Shown: positions 1-6,324 of the stretch, in pieces | Layout of the letters: each line of letters begins with the position of its first letter | Position numbering within the stretch: the first letter of the stretch is position 1 | NCBI GenBank assembly: GCA_900548465.1 | Contig: URKY01000057.1 | Coordinates: 1-12,781, forward strand | Direction of reading: 5' to 3' | Origin: an uncultured Eubacterium sp. | Lineage (GTDB): Bacteria > Bacillota > Clostridia > Lachnospirales > Lachnospiraceae | Length of the DNA stretch: 12,781 bases | Notes under the pieces: generated by a model | The model's input: only the letters and a program-made list of their open reading frames with translations | What the model was told of the DNA's origin: nothing | Database searches by the model: none | Program-made: the position numbers and the translations under genes

Positions 1-2
1 TA

Positions 3-701
3 CGTCGTAGTCCGGGTTATCAGGCTCAGCAGAATGTAGTTGTTGAAGGTGAAATTCTGTTCGGAGGCTCTTATGCTATGACTAGTCGTGAAGAACGTCT
101 TTCAGACTTGATCAATAAAGCGGGAGGTGCAACGAATTATGCCTACTTACGTGGTGCAAAACTGACTCGTGTGGCCAATGCGAGTGAAAAGAAACGCATG
201 GGTGATGTAATTCGTTTGATGAGCAGACAGTTGGGTGAGGCTATGATGGACTCTTTGGGTGTTCGTGTAGAAGATACCTTTAGTGTTGGTATTGACTTGG
301 AAAACGCACTAGCGAATCCTGGAAGTACAGCGGATATTGTCTTGCGTGAGGGTGATGTAATTTCTATTCCGAAAAACAATAATACGGTTACAATCAATGG
401 TGCTGTAATGGTTCCGAATACCGTTTCTTATATGGAAGGAAAGAATATAGATTATTATCTAGATCAAGCTGGTGGTTATTCTGAGAATGCGAAGAAGAGT
501 AAAAAATTCATCGTTTATATGAACGGTCAGGTAACTAAAGTGAAAGGTAGCGGTAAGAAACAGATCGAACCGGGTTGTGAGATCATTGTGCCTAGTAAGG
601 CTAAGAAAAGGACTAATATTGGTAATATCTTAGGTTATGCTACTACATTCAGTACGTTGGGAATGATGGTTGCATCTATTGCTAATCTGATAAAGAAATA
701 A
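3..701 (+). CDS. Polysaccharide export protein with SLBB domains, C-terminal part (5' end missing)
   Basis: This is the end of an outer-membrane capsule or exopolysaccharide export protein (Wza-like, Poly_export/SLBB family), which forms the channel for the finished polymer. The reading frame is open from base 3, with 25 codons before the first visible ATG at 78, so the gene begins upstream of the window and 78 is not its start. Two SLBB-like units are visible. The first has the pattern V-x-V-x-G-E-I, a G-x-Y, then LSDLINKAGG. The second has V-x-I-N-G-A-V, then a D-Q-A-G-G-Y. Each is followed by a stretch of basic and hydrophobic residues. The last 25 residues form a hydrophobic or amphipathic helix ending in LIKK, which could be the outer-membrane anchor. 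Visible GC content is higher than in the later genes (27 of 60 in bases 1-60). The Wzz-type gene follows 21 bases downstream. Family assignment is secure; total length is unknown. Confidence 0.88.
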   Translation, partial: RRSPGYQAQQNVVVEGEILFGGSYAMTSREERLSDLINKAGGATNYAYLRGAKLTRVANASEKKRMGDVIRLMSRQLGEAMMDSLGVRVEDTFSVGIDLENALANPGSTADIVLREGDVISIPKNNNTVTINGAVMVPNTVSYMEGKNIDYYLDQAGGYSENAKKSKKFIVYMNGQVTKVKGSGKKQIEPGCEIIVPSKAKKRTNIGNILGYATTFSTLGMMVASIANLIKK

Positions 702-722
702 AAGAAAACAGTTTATACCATT

Positions 723-1847
723 ATGACAGAAGGGGAATCTGAAAAAGAAATAGAACAGGGTCAGAGTAACCATATAGATAAAGAGGCCGAAATAGATTTG
801 ATGGATATTCTTCGTAAGATTATAGGTATTCGTAAGACAATCTATAAAGCTGCTAGTATTGGTTTGATAATTGGTGTTATTATAGCAATTTGTATTCCAA
901 AGCAATATACCGCTGAAGTAACCCTTTCTCCGGAGATGAGCAGTAATAAAGGTACTGGTCTATCTGGTTTGGCAGCTTCTTTTTTGGGAAGTGACGTTGC
1001 CATGGGGGATGGTACTGATGCTTTGAATGCTTCTTTGTCTGCTGATATTGTATCTTCTACTCCTTTTTTATTAGAACTTTCTACAATGGAAATACCTGCA
1101 TCGAAAGGTGTGAATATGACTTTGAACACTTACTTAGATGAAGAATATGTCCCTTGGTGGAGCTATGTAATCGGATTTCCAAGTATAATAATTGATGGAG
1201 CAAAGTCTTTGTTTATCGAAGAAGATGAATTAGTATATTCTAATAGAACCAATAAAGGTGTAATTGAATTATCCCAAAAAGAATCGAAGAAGATTGAAGT
1301 TTTAAAAAATACGATTACTGCTATTGTAGATAAGAAAACATCCATGACTACGGTTGCTGTGACTTTGCAAAATCCTAAAGTTGCCGCAGTGCTCGCTGAT
1401 TCTGTTGTGAAGAAGTTGCAGGAGTATATTATAGACTATCGTACTACCAAGGCTAAAGAGGATTGTATTTATTTAGAGAAACTGTTTAAAGAGCGTCAAC
1501 AAGAATATTATGCAGCTCAAAAGGAATATGCCAATTATATAGATTCTCATGATAATATCATTTTGCAGAGTGTTCGTGCTGAACAGGAGCGCTTACAAAA
1601 TGATATGAGTTTGGCTTATCAGGTTTATAGTCAAGTGGCAAATCAACTTCAAGTTGCCAGAGCTAAAGTTCAGGAAGAAAAGCCTGTATTTGCGGTTGTA
1701 GAGCCTGCAGTAGTGCCATTGAAACCTTCGGGAATTAGTAAAAAAGTATACGTCTTGGTATTTATCTTCTTATCTGTTTGCATTGTCATGTTTTGGAAAC
1801 TCTTTGGAGAAGAGTTTCTGGATAAAATTAAAGAAATACGAGCTTAG
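723..1847 (+). CDS. wzz: Wzz-like chain-length determinant / polysaccharide co-polymerase
   Basis: This inner-membrane co-polymerase sets polymer length and bridges Wzy to the export channel. The 374 residues show the classic two-helix layout: a short acidic cytoplasmic N-terminus with an IDLMDILRKI segment, a transmembrane helix at about residues 42-58, the KQYTAEVTLSP start of the periplasmic domain, a long periplasmic part with a coiled-coil-like stretch rich in E, Q and K at about 240-320, and a second transmembrane helix at about 342-360. Just before that helix lies the proline-rich VVEPAVVPLKP motif typical of the family. The protein ends at residue 374 without Walker motifs or a tyrosine cluster, so there is no fused BY-kinase. 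The start ATG lies in an AT-rich leader without a Shine-Dalgarno sequence. Its neighbours are the export protein (21-base gap) and the initiating transferase (19-base gap). Confidence 0.9.
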   Translation: MTEGESEKEIEQGQSNHIDKEAEIDLMDILRKIIGIRKTIYKAASIGLIIGVIIAICIPKQYTAEVTLSPEMSSNKGTGLSGLAASFLGSDVAMGDGTDALNASLSADIVSSTPFLLELSTMEIPASKGVNMTLNTYLDEEYVPWWSYVIGFPSIIIDGAKSLFIEEDELVYSNRTNKGVIELSQKESKKIEVLKNTITAIVDKKTSMTTVAVTLQNPKVAAVLADSVVKKLQEYIIDYRTTKAKEDCIYLEKLFKERQQEYYAAQKEYANYIDSHDNIILQSVRAEQERLQNDMSLAYQVYSQVANQLQVARAKVQEEKPVFAVVEPAVVPLKPSGISKKVYVLVFIFLSVCIVMFWKLFGEEFLDKIKEIRA

Positions 1848-1866
1848 TATCCATTAATAAAATGAT

Positions 1867-3273
1867 ATGACGTCAACTAACCAAATAAATAAAGTAGTAG
1901 AATTTATTGCAGTTCTGGGCGATTTGGTCATTCTGAATCTCTGTTTGTTTCAGTTTCTGTTCTTTTGGGAAAATGTATTTATATATTCGCCTTTTTCATG
2001 TACTACTTCTTTGATGATGACTTCGCTTAGCCTTTGTTATTTAGCATGTTCGGCATCTCGTGGAAAAGTTTGGACTAGTAGGGAAATTCGTGCAGATCAG
2101 CTTGTACTGCGTGTACTGAAAAATATTATAACATTTTCAGTATTTTGGGCATGTATTATGGCATTTAGTGGAATATCTATCATTTCTCCTCTTTTTTTTG
2201 TTGTCTATTTTTTTACACTTTTTGTTATATTAAGTATTTATCGAATTATCATTCGTCATTCGTTGATCGGTTATTGTGCTAAGGGTAAGCACAAACATTA
2301 TGCGGTTTTTATTGGTGGGGGGAATAATATGCAGATGCTATATGAGGAAATGGAAAGCTCATTGGCATCTATTTATGAAATTGTCGGTTATTTCGATATT
2401 GAACCTAATAATAGTTTTTCAACCCAATGTTCTTATCTTGGTAATCCTAACGATTTTGTTGATTTTATGTCCGAAAAAACAGCTATAAAACACGTGTTTT
2501 GTTCATTGTCAATGGAGCAGGGGCGCTATAATGTTTCCATCATCAATTATTGTGAGAACCATTTGCTTTATTTTCATGGGGTTCCTAATGTTTGTAAGGG
2601 ATTCCCCCGACGTATTTGGCATAGCATGGTTGGCAATATGCCGATTTTGAATTTGAGATATGAACCATTAAGTAAAGTGGAAAATCGTTTCTTAAAGCGA
2701 TTATTCGATATTGTGTTATCAGGAATTTTTCTAGTTGCTATATTCCCACTTATTTACCTGATCGTGGGAGTTGTCATAAAAATGACTTCCCCCGGTCCTA
2801 TCATTTTTAAGCAAATGCGCACTGGTTTGAATGGTGTTGATTTTAAATGCTATAAATTCCGTTCTATGAGAGTGAATGAAGAAGCGGATAATAAACAGGC
2901 AACAGTTGATGATCCCCGGAAAACTCGCTTTGGAAATTTTCTTCGACGCTCTAATCTTGATGAACTTCCACAGTTTATTAATGTCTTTAAAGGTGAAATG
3001 TCGATAGTAGGTCCTCGCCCTCATATGTTGGCTCATACGGAAACTTATGCGCGGCTGATTGATAAATATATGGTGCGCCATTTTATTAAACCTGGAGTAA
3101 CCGGATGGGCGCAAACACATGGTTTTCGTGGTGAAACTAAAGAATTGTCACAGATGGAAGGACGTATTAAAGCTGATATTTGGTATATGGAACATTGGAC
3201 AATATTCCTTGACTTATATATCATTTATAAGACTATAGCGAATGTGGTTGTTGGGGAGAAGAATGCTTACTAG
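1867..3273 (+). CDS. Polyprenyl glycosylphosphotransferase (WcaJ/WbaP-type initiating sugar transferase)
   Basis: This enzyme transfers a sugar-1-phosphate from a UDP-sugar to undecaprenyl phosphate at the inner membrane and so starts the repeat unit. The 468 residues have an N-terminal half with several hydrophobic helices (about 1-130), a middle domain containing [10 protein letters not shown] (a Rossmann-like CoA-binding fold in this family), and a C-terminal bacterial sugar transferase domain. The catalytic domain begins at [10 protein letters not shown] (K277), includes the membrane re-entrant segment ending in [16 protein letters not shown], the NLDELPQF motif with the Asp-Glu pair D365-E366 that is catalytic in the family, GPRPH (382-386), and KPGVTGWAQ. 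The domain order matches WcaJ-type, two-part enzymes. The sugar (glucose, galactose or a HexNAc) cannot be read from the sequence. It is the last gene before the 206-base gap. Confidence 0.93.
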   Translation: MTSTNQINKVVEFIAVLGDLVILNLCLFQFLFFWENVFIYSPFSCTTSLMMTSLSLCYLACSASRGKVWTSREIRADQLVLRVLKNIITFSVFWACIMAFSGISIISPLFFVVYFFTLFVILSIYRIIIRHSLIGYCAKGKHKHYAVFIGGGNNMQMLYEEMESSLASIYEIVGYFDIEPNNSFSTQCSYLGNPNDFVDFMSEKTAIKHVFCSLSMEQGRYNVSIINYCENHLLYFHGVPNVCKGFPRRIWHSMVGNMPILNLRYEPLSKVENRFLKRLFDIVLSGIFLVAIFPLIYLIVGVVIKMTSPGPIIFKQMRTGLNGVDFKCYKFRSMRVNEEADNKQATVDDPRKTRFGNFLRRSNLDELPQFINVFKGEMSIVGPRPHMLAHTETYARLIDKYMVRHFIKPGVTGWAQTHGFRGETKELSQMEGRIKADIWYMEHWTIFLDLYIIYKTIANVVVGEKNAY

Positions 3274-3479
3274 GGTGTGAAATATCAGTTTTCACTAACT
3301 TAGACTGATGAACTTTACAAGTGTCTAGTAATGCAGAAAATATCAATTGTCTGTCTATAGATAGAGAATGTTTATATAAAAAGGTAGTAAATAACTGTAT
3401 TATTTTGATTGAATGAATATGTTTTAGTTTGCATATGGAGGTATTTACAATGCGAATTAAAATGATTAAATTTATTGTA
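3274..3479. other. Non-coding gap between the initiation module and the sialic-acid cassette
   Basis: This is the largest gene-free stretch in an otherwise tightly packed locus. I see no ORF of useful length; the ATG at 3308 opens only six codons. A 6-bp inverted repeat (GTGAAA at 3277-3282, TTTCAC at 3290-3295) follows the previous stop codon, but it has no T-tract. No good match to the Bacteroides promoter pattern (TTTG, then TAnnTTTG) was found; the closest is TTTG near 3405 followed by TAGTTTG near 3425, with wrong spacing. The gap may be an unrecognised internal promoter region or a scar where the sugar-specific module was joined. Confidence 0.5.
3437..3441 (+). promoter_or_regulatory. 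Shine-Dalgarno-like GGAGG upstream of the NeuB-type gene
   Basis: GGAGG lies 8 bases before an in-frame ATG at 3450 and is the only good Shine-Dalgarno-like match I see before any gene in this window. If it is used, the synthase would start at 3450 and gain ten residues (MRIKMIKFIV) before the start chosen here. Bacteroidota rarely depend on such sites, and the family alignment favours 3480, so this is recorded as an ambiguity and not as a proven ribosome binding site. Confidence 0.3.
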
Positions 3480-4352
3480 ATGAAAATTCCTAAAGTAATT
3501 GCGGAAATAGGTTGTAATCACAAAGGTGATATGTCTATTGCAAAAGAGTTGATAATGACTGCAGCAACATATTGTAAAGCTGATGTTGTAAAATTTCAAA
3601 AACGTTGTAATAAGGAATTGTTGACTAGTGAAGAGTATAATGCTCCACATCCACATCCTGAAAATTCTTATGGTCAGACTTATGGTACGCATCGTGAATT
3701 TCTGGAGTTTGATCTAGATCAACATAGACAGCTCAAAAGATGGTGTGAAGAATTGGGTATTGTATATTCTACATCTGTTTGGGATGTTACATCAGCTAAA
3801 GAAATTTGTACATTACATCCTGATTTAATAAAGGTTCCATCTGCCTGTAATTTGAATAAGGGATTATTGCAATATTTATGTGATAATTTTGAAGGAGAAA
3901 TACATTTATCTTTTGGTATGACTACAAAAGATGAAGAAGTGGAAATTATTGATTTTTTTGAAGCGAATAAGAGAAACAAAGATTTAGTAATTTACAATTG
4001 CACTTCAGGTTATCCAGTGCCTTTTGAGGATATATGCTTATTAGAACTTGTTCGACTTCGTGAGGAGTATGCTGATAGGGTAAAAACTATTGGATTCTCA
4101 GGCCATCATCTTGGTATTGCAGTAGATTCGGCAGCAGTTGCCTTGGGAGCAGAATGGATAGAGCGGCATTATACATTAGATAGGACTTGGAAAGGTACAG
4201 ATCATGCTGCATCTTTAGAGCCAGATGGTGTTCGTAAATTAGTTCGCGATTGTCGTGCAGTAGCTAAAGCATTGACTTATAAGCAACAAGATATTTTAGA
4301 TATAGAGTCTGTTCAGCGTAATAAATTAAAGAAAAATCAAATAAAATGGTAA
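3480..4352 (+). CDS. neuB: NeuB-family nonulosonic acid synthase lacking the SAF domain
   Basis: The enzyme condenses phosphoenolpyruvate with a mannose-type sugar to form a nine-carbon sialic-acid-like keto acid in the cytoplasm. Motifs run through a TIM-barrel NeuB domain: IAEIGCNHKGD (7-17), VKFQKR (37-42), IKVPSACNLN, LSFGMTT, YNCTSGYP, GFSGHHLG (205-212), ERHYTL (228-233) and KGTDHAASLEP (238-248). His209 and His230 are 21 apart, as are the two manganese-binding histidines known in meningococcal NeuB (215 and 236, from memory). With the start at 3480 the protein has 290 residues, against about 340-350 for NeuB with its C-terminal SAF (antifreeze-like) domain; here translation stops soon after the barrel. 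I chose 3480 because family members begin a few residues before IAEIG; in-frame starts also exist at 3462, 3450 and 3435, and a TTG at 3429. The gene overlaps the next by 7 bases. Exact substrate (ManNAc, ManNAc-6-P or Man-6-P) is inferred, not shown. Confidence 0.88.
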   Translation: MKIPKVIAEIGCNHKGDMSIAKELIMTAATYCKADVVKFQKRCNKELLTSEEYNAPHPHPENSYGQTYGTHREFLEFDLDQHRQLKRWCEELGIVYSTSVWDVTSAKEICTLHPDLIKVPSACNLNKGLLQYLCDNFEGEIHLSFGMTTKDEEVEIIDFFEANKRNKDLVIYNCTSGYPVPFEDICLLELVRLREEYADRVKTIGFSGHHLGIAVDSAAVALGAEWIERHYTLDRTWKGTDHAASLEPDGVRKLVRDCRAVAKALTYKQQDILDIESVQRNKLKKNQIKW

Positions 4353-5497
4353 TCGCATTTATTCCAGTTCGGGGAGGTAGCAAATCTATTCCTCTTAAAA
4401 ATATAAAAGATTTCTGTGGTAAACCGTTGGTATATTGGAGTGCATTAGCGTTGCAGAACTGCTCTTTAGTGGATAAAATAATAATAGCAACGGATTCGTC
4501 TAAAATAGAAGAAACAGTTCGTTCTTTTAAATTGAATAAATTAACTGTTTTTCGTCGTTCAGCGGAGAATGCGTGTGATACAGCAAGCACTGAGAGTGTG
4601 ATGCTTGAATATATAAATAAGGTATCATTAAATTTGAAAGATATTTTTTTATTAGTCCAAGCTACATCTCCATTAACTCAATCAGTTCATTTTGAAGAAG
4701 CATTATCATTATATAATGAGGGACAATATGATTCGATATTGAGTTGTGTTCGAAATTATCGTTTTTTCTGGAATGCAGATGGCACTTCTAAAAATTATGA
4801 TTATAAAAAGAGGCCTCGTCGTCAAAATATTAAAGGAGAATTGATGGAAAATGGAGCTTTTTATATTAATACGGTTGAAAACATCTTATCGAGTAATAAC
4901 CGGTTGAGTGGTAGGATTGGTATTTATGAAATGCCAGAGTATACAGCGACTGAGCTGGATGAACCTGATGATTGGATTATATTAGAAAATTTAATGAGAA
5001 AATATATATTGTCAGGAACTACAAAGGATAAAGGGAAAATTAAATTATTTCTTACTGATGTTGATGGAGTGATGACAGATGGCAGTATGTATTATTCGGA
5101 GACAGGGGATGAATTGAAGAAATTTAATACTCGTGACGGTATGGGATTTCAATTATTGAGGGAAGCAGGAATCAAGGTAGGCATAATAACCTCTGAAAAT
5201 ACAAAAATAGTGGAGAATCGAGCAAGAAAGTTGAAAGTTGATTATTTATATCAAGGCAAAAGAGAAGGTGGAAAACTCTCTGCCGCCCTTGAAATCTGTA
5301 AAGAGATGGGCATAACACTTGAAGAAGTGGCTTATGTTGGAGATGATATTAATTGTATTGATCTTCTTTCGGCTGTAGGGTTTCCGGCATGTCCTTCTGA
5401 TGCGCATATGAAAATTGTGAATATTCAGGGTATTAAAATTTTAAATAGAAAGGGAGGGGATGGTTGTATAAGGGAATTTGTTGATATACTTTTATGA
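4346..5497 (+). CDS. neuA: CMP-sialate synthetase fused to a HAD (KDN-9-phosphatase-like) domain
   Basis: This two-domain enzyme probably dephosphorylates a nonulosonate-9-phosphate and then activates the free acid with CTP to the CMP-sugar. Residues 1 to about 225 are a cytidylyltransferase: the CTP-binding IPVRGGSKSIPLKN at the N-terminus, LVQATSPLTQ, MENGAFYI and ELDEPDDW. Residues about 230-383 are a type C0 HAD phosphatase: motif I DVDGVMTDG with nucleophile D238 and acid/base D240, motif II IITSE (T282-S283), Lys310 and motif IV GDD (D333-D334). Glu284 and Lys295 keep the identity and 11-residue spacing that I recall for the specificity residues Glu56 and Lys67 of the B. thetaiotaomicron KDN-9-phosphate phosphatase BT1713, where KDO-8-phosphatases differ. 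Vertebrate CMAS has the same domain order. The length of 383 matches a fusion, as plain NeuA is about 230. It overlaps the synthase by 7 bases and the next gene by 4 (ATGA), suggesting translational coupling. Confidence 0.92.
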   Translation: MVIAFIPVRGGSKSIPLKNIKDFCGKPLVYWSALALQNCSLVDKIIIATDSSKIEETVRSFKLNKLTVFRRSAENACDTASTESVMLEYINKVSLNLKDIFLLVQATSPLTQSVHFEEALSLYNEGQYDSILSCVRNYRFFWNADGTSKNYDYKKRPRRQNIKGELMENGAFYINTVENILSSNNRLSGRIGIYEMPEYTATELDEPDDWIILENLMRKYILSGTTKDKGKIKLFLTDVDGVMTDGSMYYSETGDELKKFNTRDGMGFQLLREAGIKVGIITSENTKIVENRARKLKVDYLYQGKREGGKLSAALEICKEMGITLEEVAYVGDDINCIDLLSAVGFPACPSDAHMKIVNIQGIKILNRKGGDGCIREFVDILL

Positions 5498-6321
5498 TAT
5501 ATAATTTCTTTTATTTTGTATTAGATGTTATGCGTATTCTAAAGAATAGGAATTATTTCTCAAAGAAACGTATAAAGGGACTCTCTGCTAATCGTAAATT
5601 ACGAATTTTAGGTAATGGTAGTTCGTTGAATAATGTCAATTTCGACAATGAAGGTCTTGAAGATTATATGGTCGTTAATCGTCATGTTCTTTCAGATAAT
5701 TATGTACTTGTAAAGCCTTTATATTATGTATTAGCTGATCCGCATTTTTTTCATCATTCTGAAGGATTGGAAATATTGCAAAAAATAAATGAGAAGACGA
5801 ATTGGAGAATGACTCTTTGTATTCCATTTTCAAGAGAAGTAAAAAGACAGATTCTTATGACTATAACTAATAGTAATATTAATCTTCTATATTATAATGC
5901 GACTAATCTTTTATGTGATTTTAAATTTGTAAAATATTTTTGTTATAAATGGCAATTGGCTATGCCGGTAGTGCAAAATGTTTTAGTAGCTTCTATAATG
6001 TTAGGGATATTGTTTAAATATTCAAATATTGAGCTTTATGGAGTTGAACACACTTGGACTAAATATTTGTTTGTTGATAAAGATAATATTGTTTATTTAG
6101 AAAACCCTCATTTCTTTGATAAAGAAAAAGTTGTAGCTAAACCTGTAAAGGAGATTCAACATACGGAAGAATATCCATTTTATTTAATACTTAAAAACTA
6201 TGCCAGGATGTTTGAGTCTTATTGGGAAATAAAGAAATATATATCTGATTGTCATATAGGATGTCAAGTTATAAATAAAACGGAGGGTTCTTTTATTGAT
6301 GCTTTTAGTAAAGATGTGTAA
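5494..6321 (+). CDS. Uncharacterised protein, candidate sialyltransferase (GT42/DUF115-like fold)
   Basis: I do not recognise this 275-residue protein with certainty. Its N-terminal part reads LRILGNGSSLNN (37-47), then a VNRHVL (61-66) and a YYVLADPHFF (77-86). Later come a QNVLVASIMLGILFK segment (161-175), IELYGVEHTW (179-188) and ENPHFFDKEK (203-212). This order (a glycine-rich G-N-G-x-S-L turn, an Asn-Arg after strand two, an aromatic-Asp/Asn-Pro loop, then a helix before a strand ending in G-x-[DE]) resembles Campylobacter CstII-type GT42 sialyltransferases and the related DUF115/MptE-like fold. There is no signal peptide, and the hydrophobic N-terminal segment (about 1-14) could be a membrane association site. 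It is AT-rich (10 GC of 60 in 5881-5940). The 4-base ATGA overlap with the CMP-sialate synthetase gene suggests that it uses the CMP-sugar. An alternative is another glycosyltransferase or modifying enzyme of the same broad fold. Confidence 0.55.
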   Translation: MIYNFFYFVLDVMRILKNRNYFSKKRIKGLSANRKLRILGNGSSLNNVNFDNEGLEDYMVVNRHVLSDNYVLVKPLYYVLADPHFFHHSEGLEILQKINEKTNWRMTLCIPFSREVKRQILMTITNSNINLLYYNATNLLCDFKFVKYFCYKWQLAMPVVQNVLVASIMLGILFKYSNIELYGVEHTWTKYLFVDKDNIVYLENPHFFDKEKVVAKPVKEIQHTEEYPFYLILKNYARMFESYWEIKKYISDCHIGCQVINKTEGSFIDAFSKDV

Positions 6322-6324
6322 GGA

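Noticed and set aside
78..701. ATG at 78 as the true start of the export protein gene.
   Set aside because: The frame is open to the window edge and the upstream codons encode the conserved beginning of an SLBB unit, so the gene starts before the window.
2731..3120. 129-codon minus-strand open frame inside the initiating transferase gene.
   Set aside because: It lies wholly within a strongly conserved coding region on the other strand and its translation shows no recognisable domain.
3277..3295. Inverted repeat GTGAAA/TTTCAC with a 7-base loop, considered as a terminator after the initiating transferase gene.
   Set aside because: The stem is only 6 bp, AT-rich and lacks a following T-tract; such pairs are expected by chance in sequence of this composition.
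3402..3432. TTTG followed by TAGTTTG, considered as a Bacteroides-type promoter for the sialic-acid cassette.
   Set aside because: The -7 element is one base short of TAnnTTTG and the spacing to TTTG is too small, so the match is not convincing.
5036..5494. The HAD domain as a separate kdsC gene for KDO-8-phosphate.
   Set aside because: It is in one continuous frame with the cytidylyltransferase, and Glu284/Lys295 fit sialate-9-phosphate-type phosphatases better than KDO-8-phosphatases.
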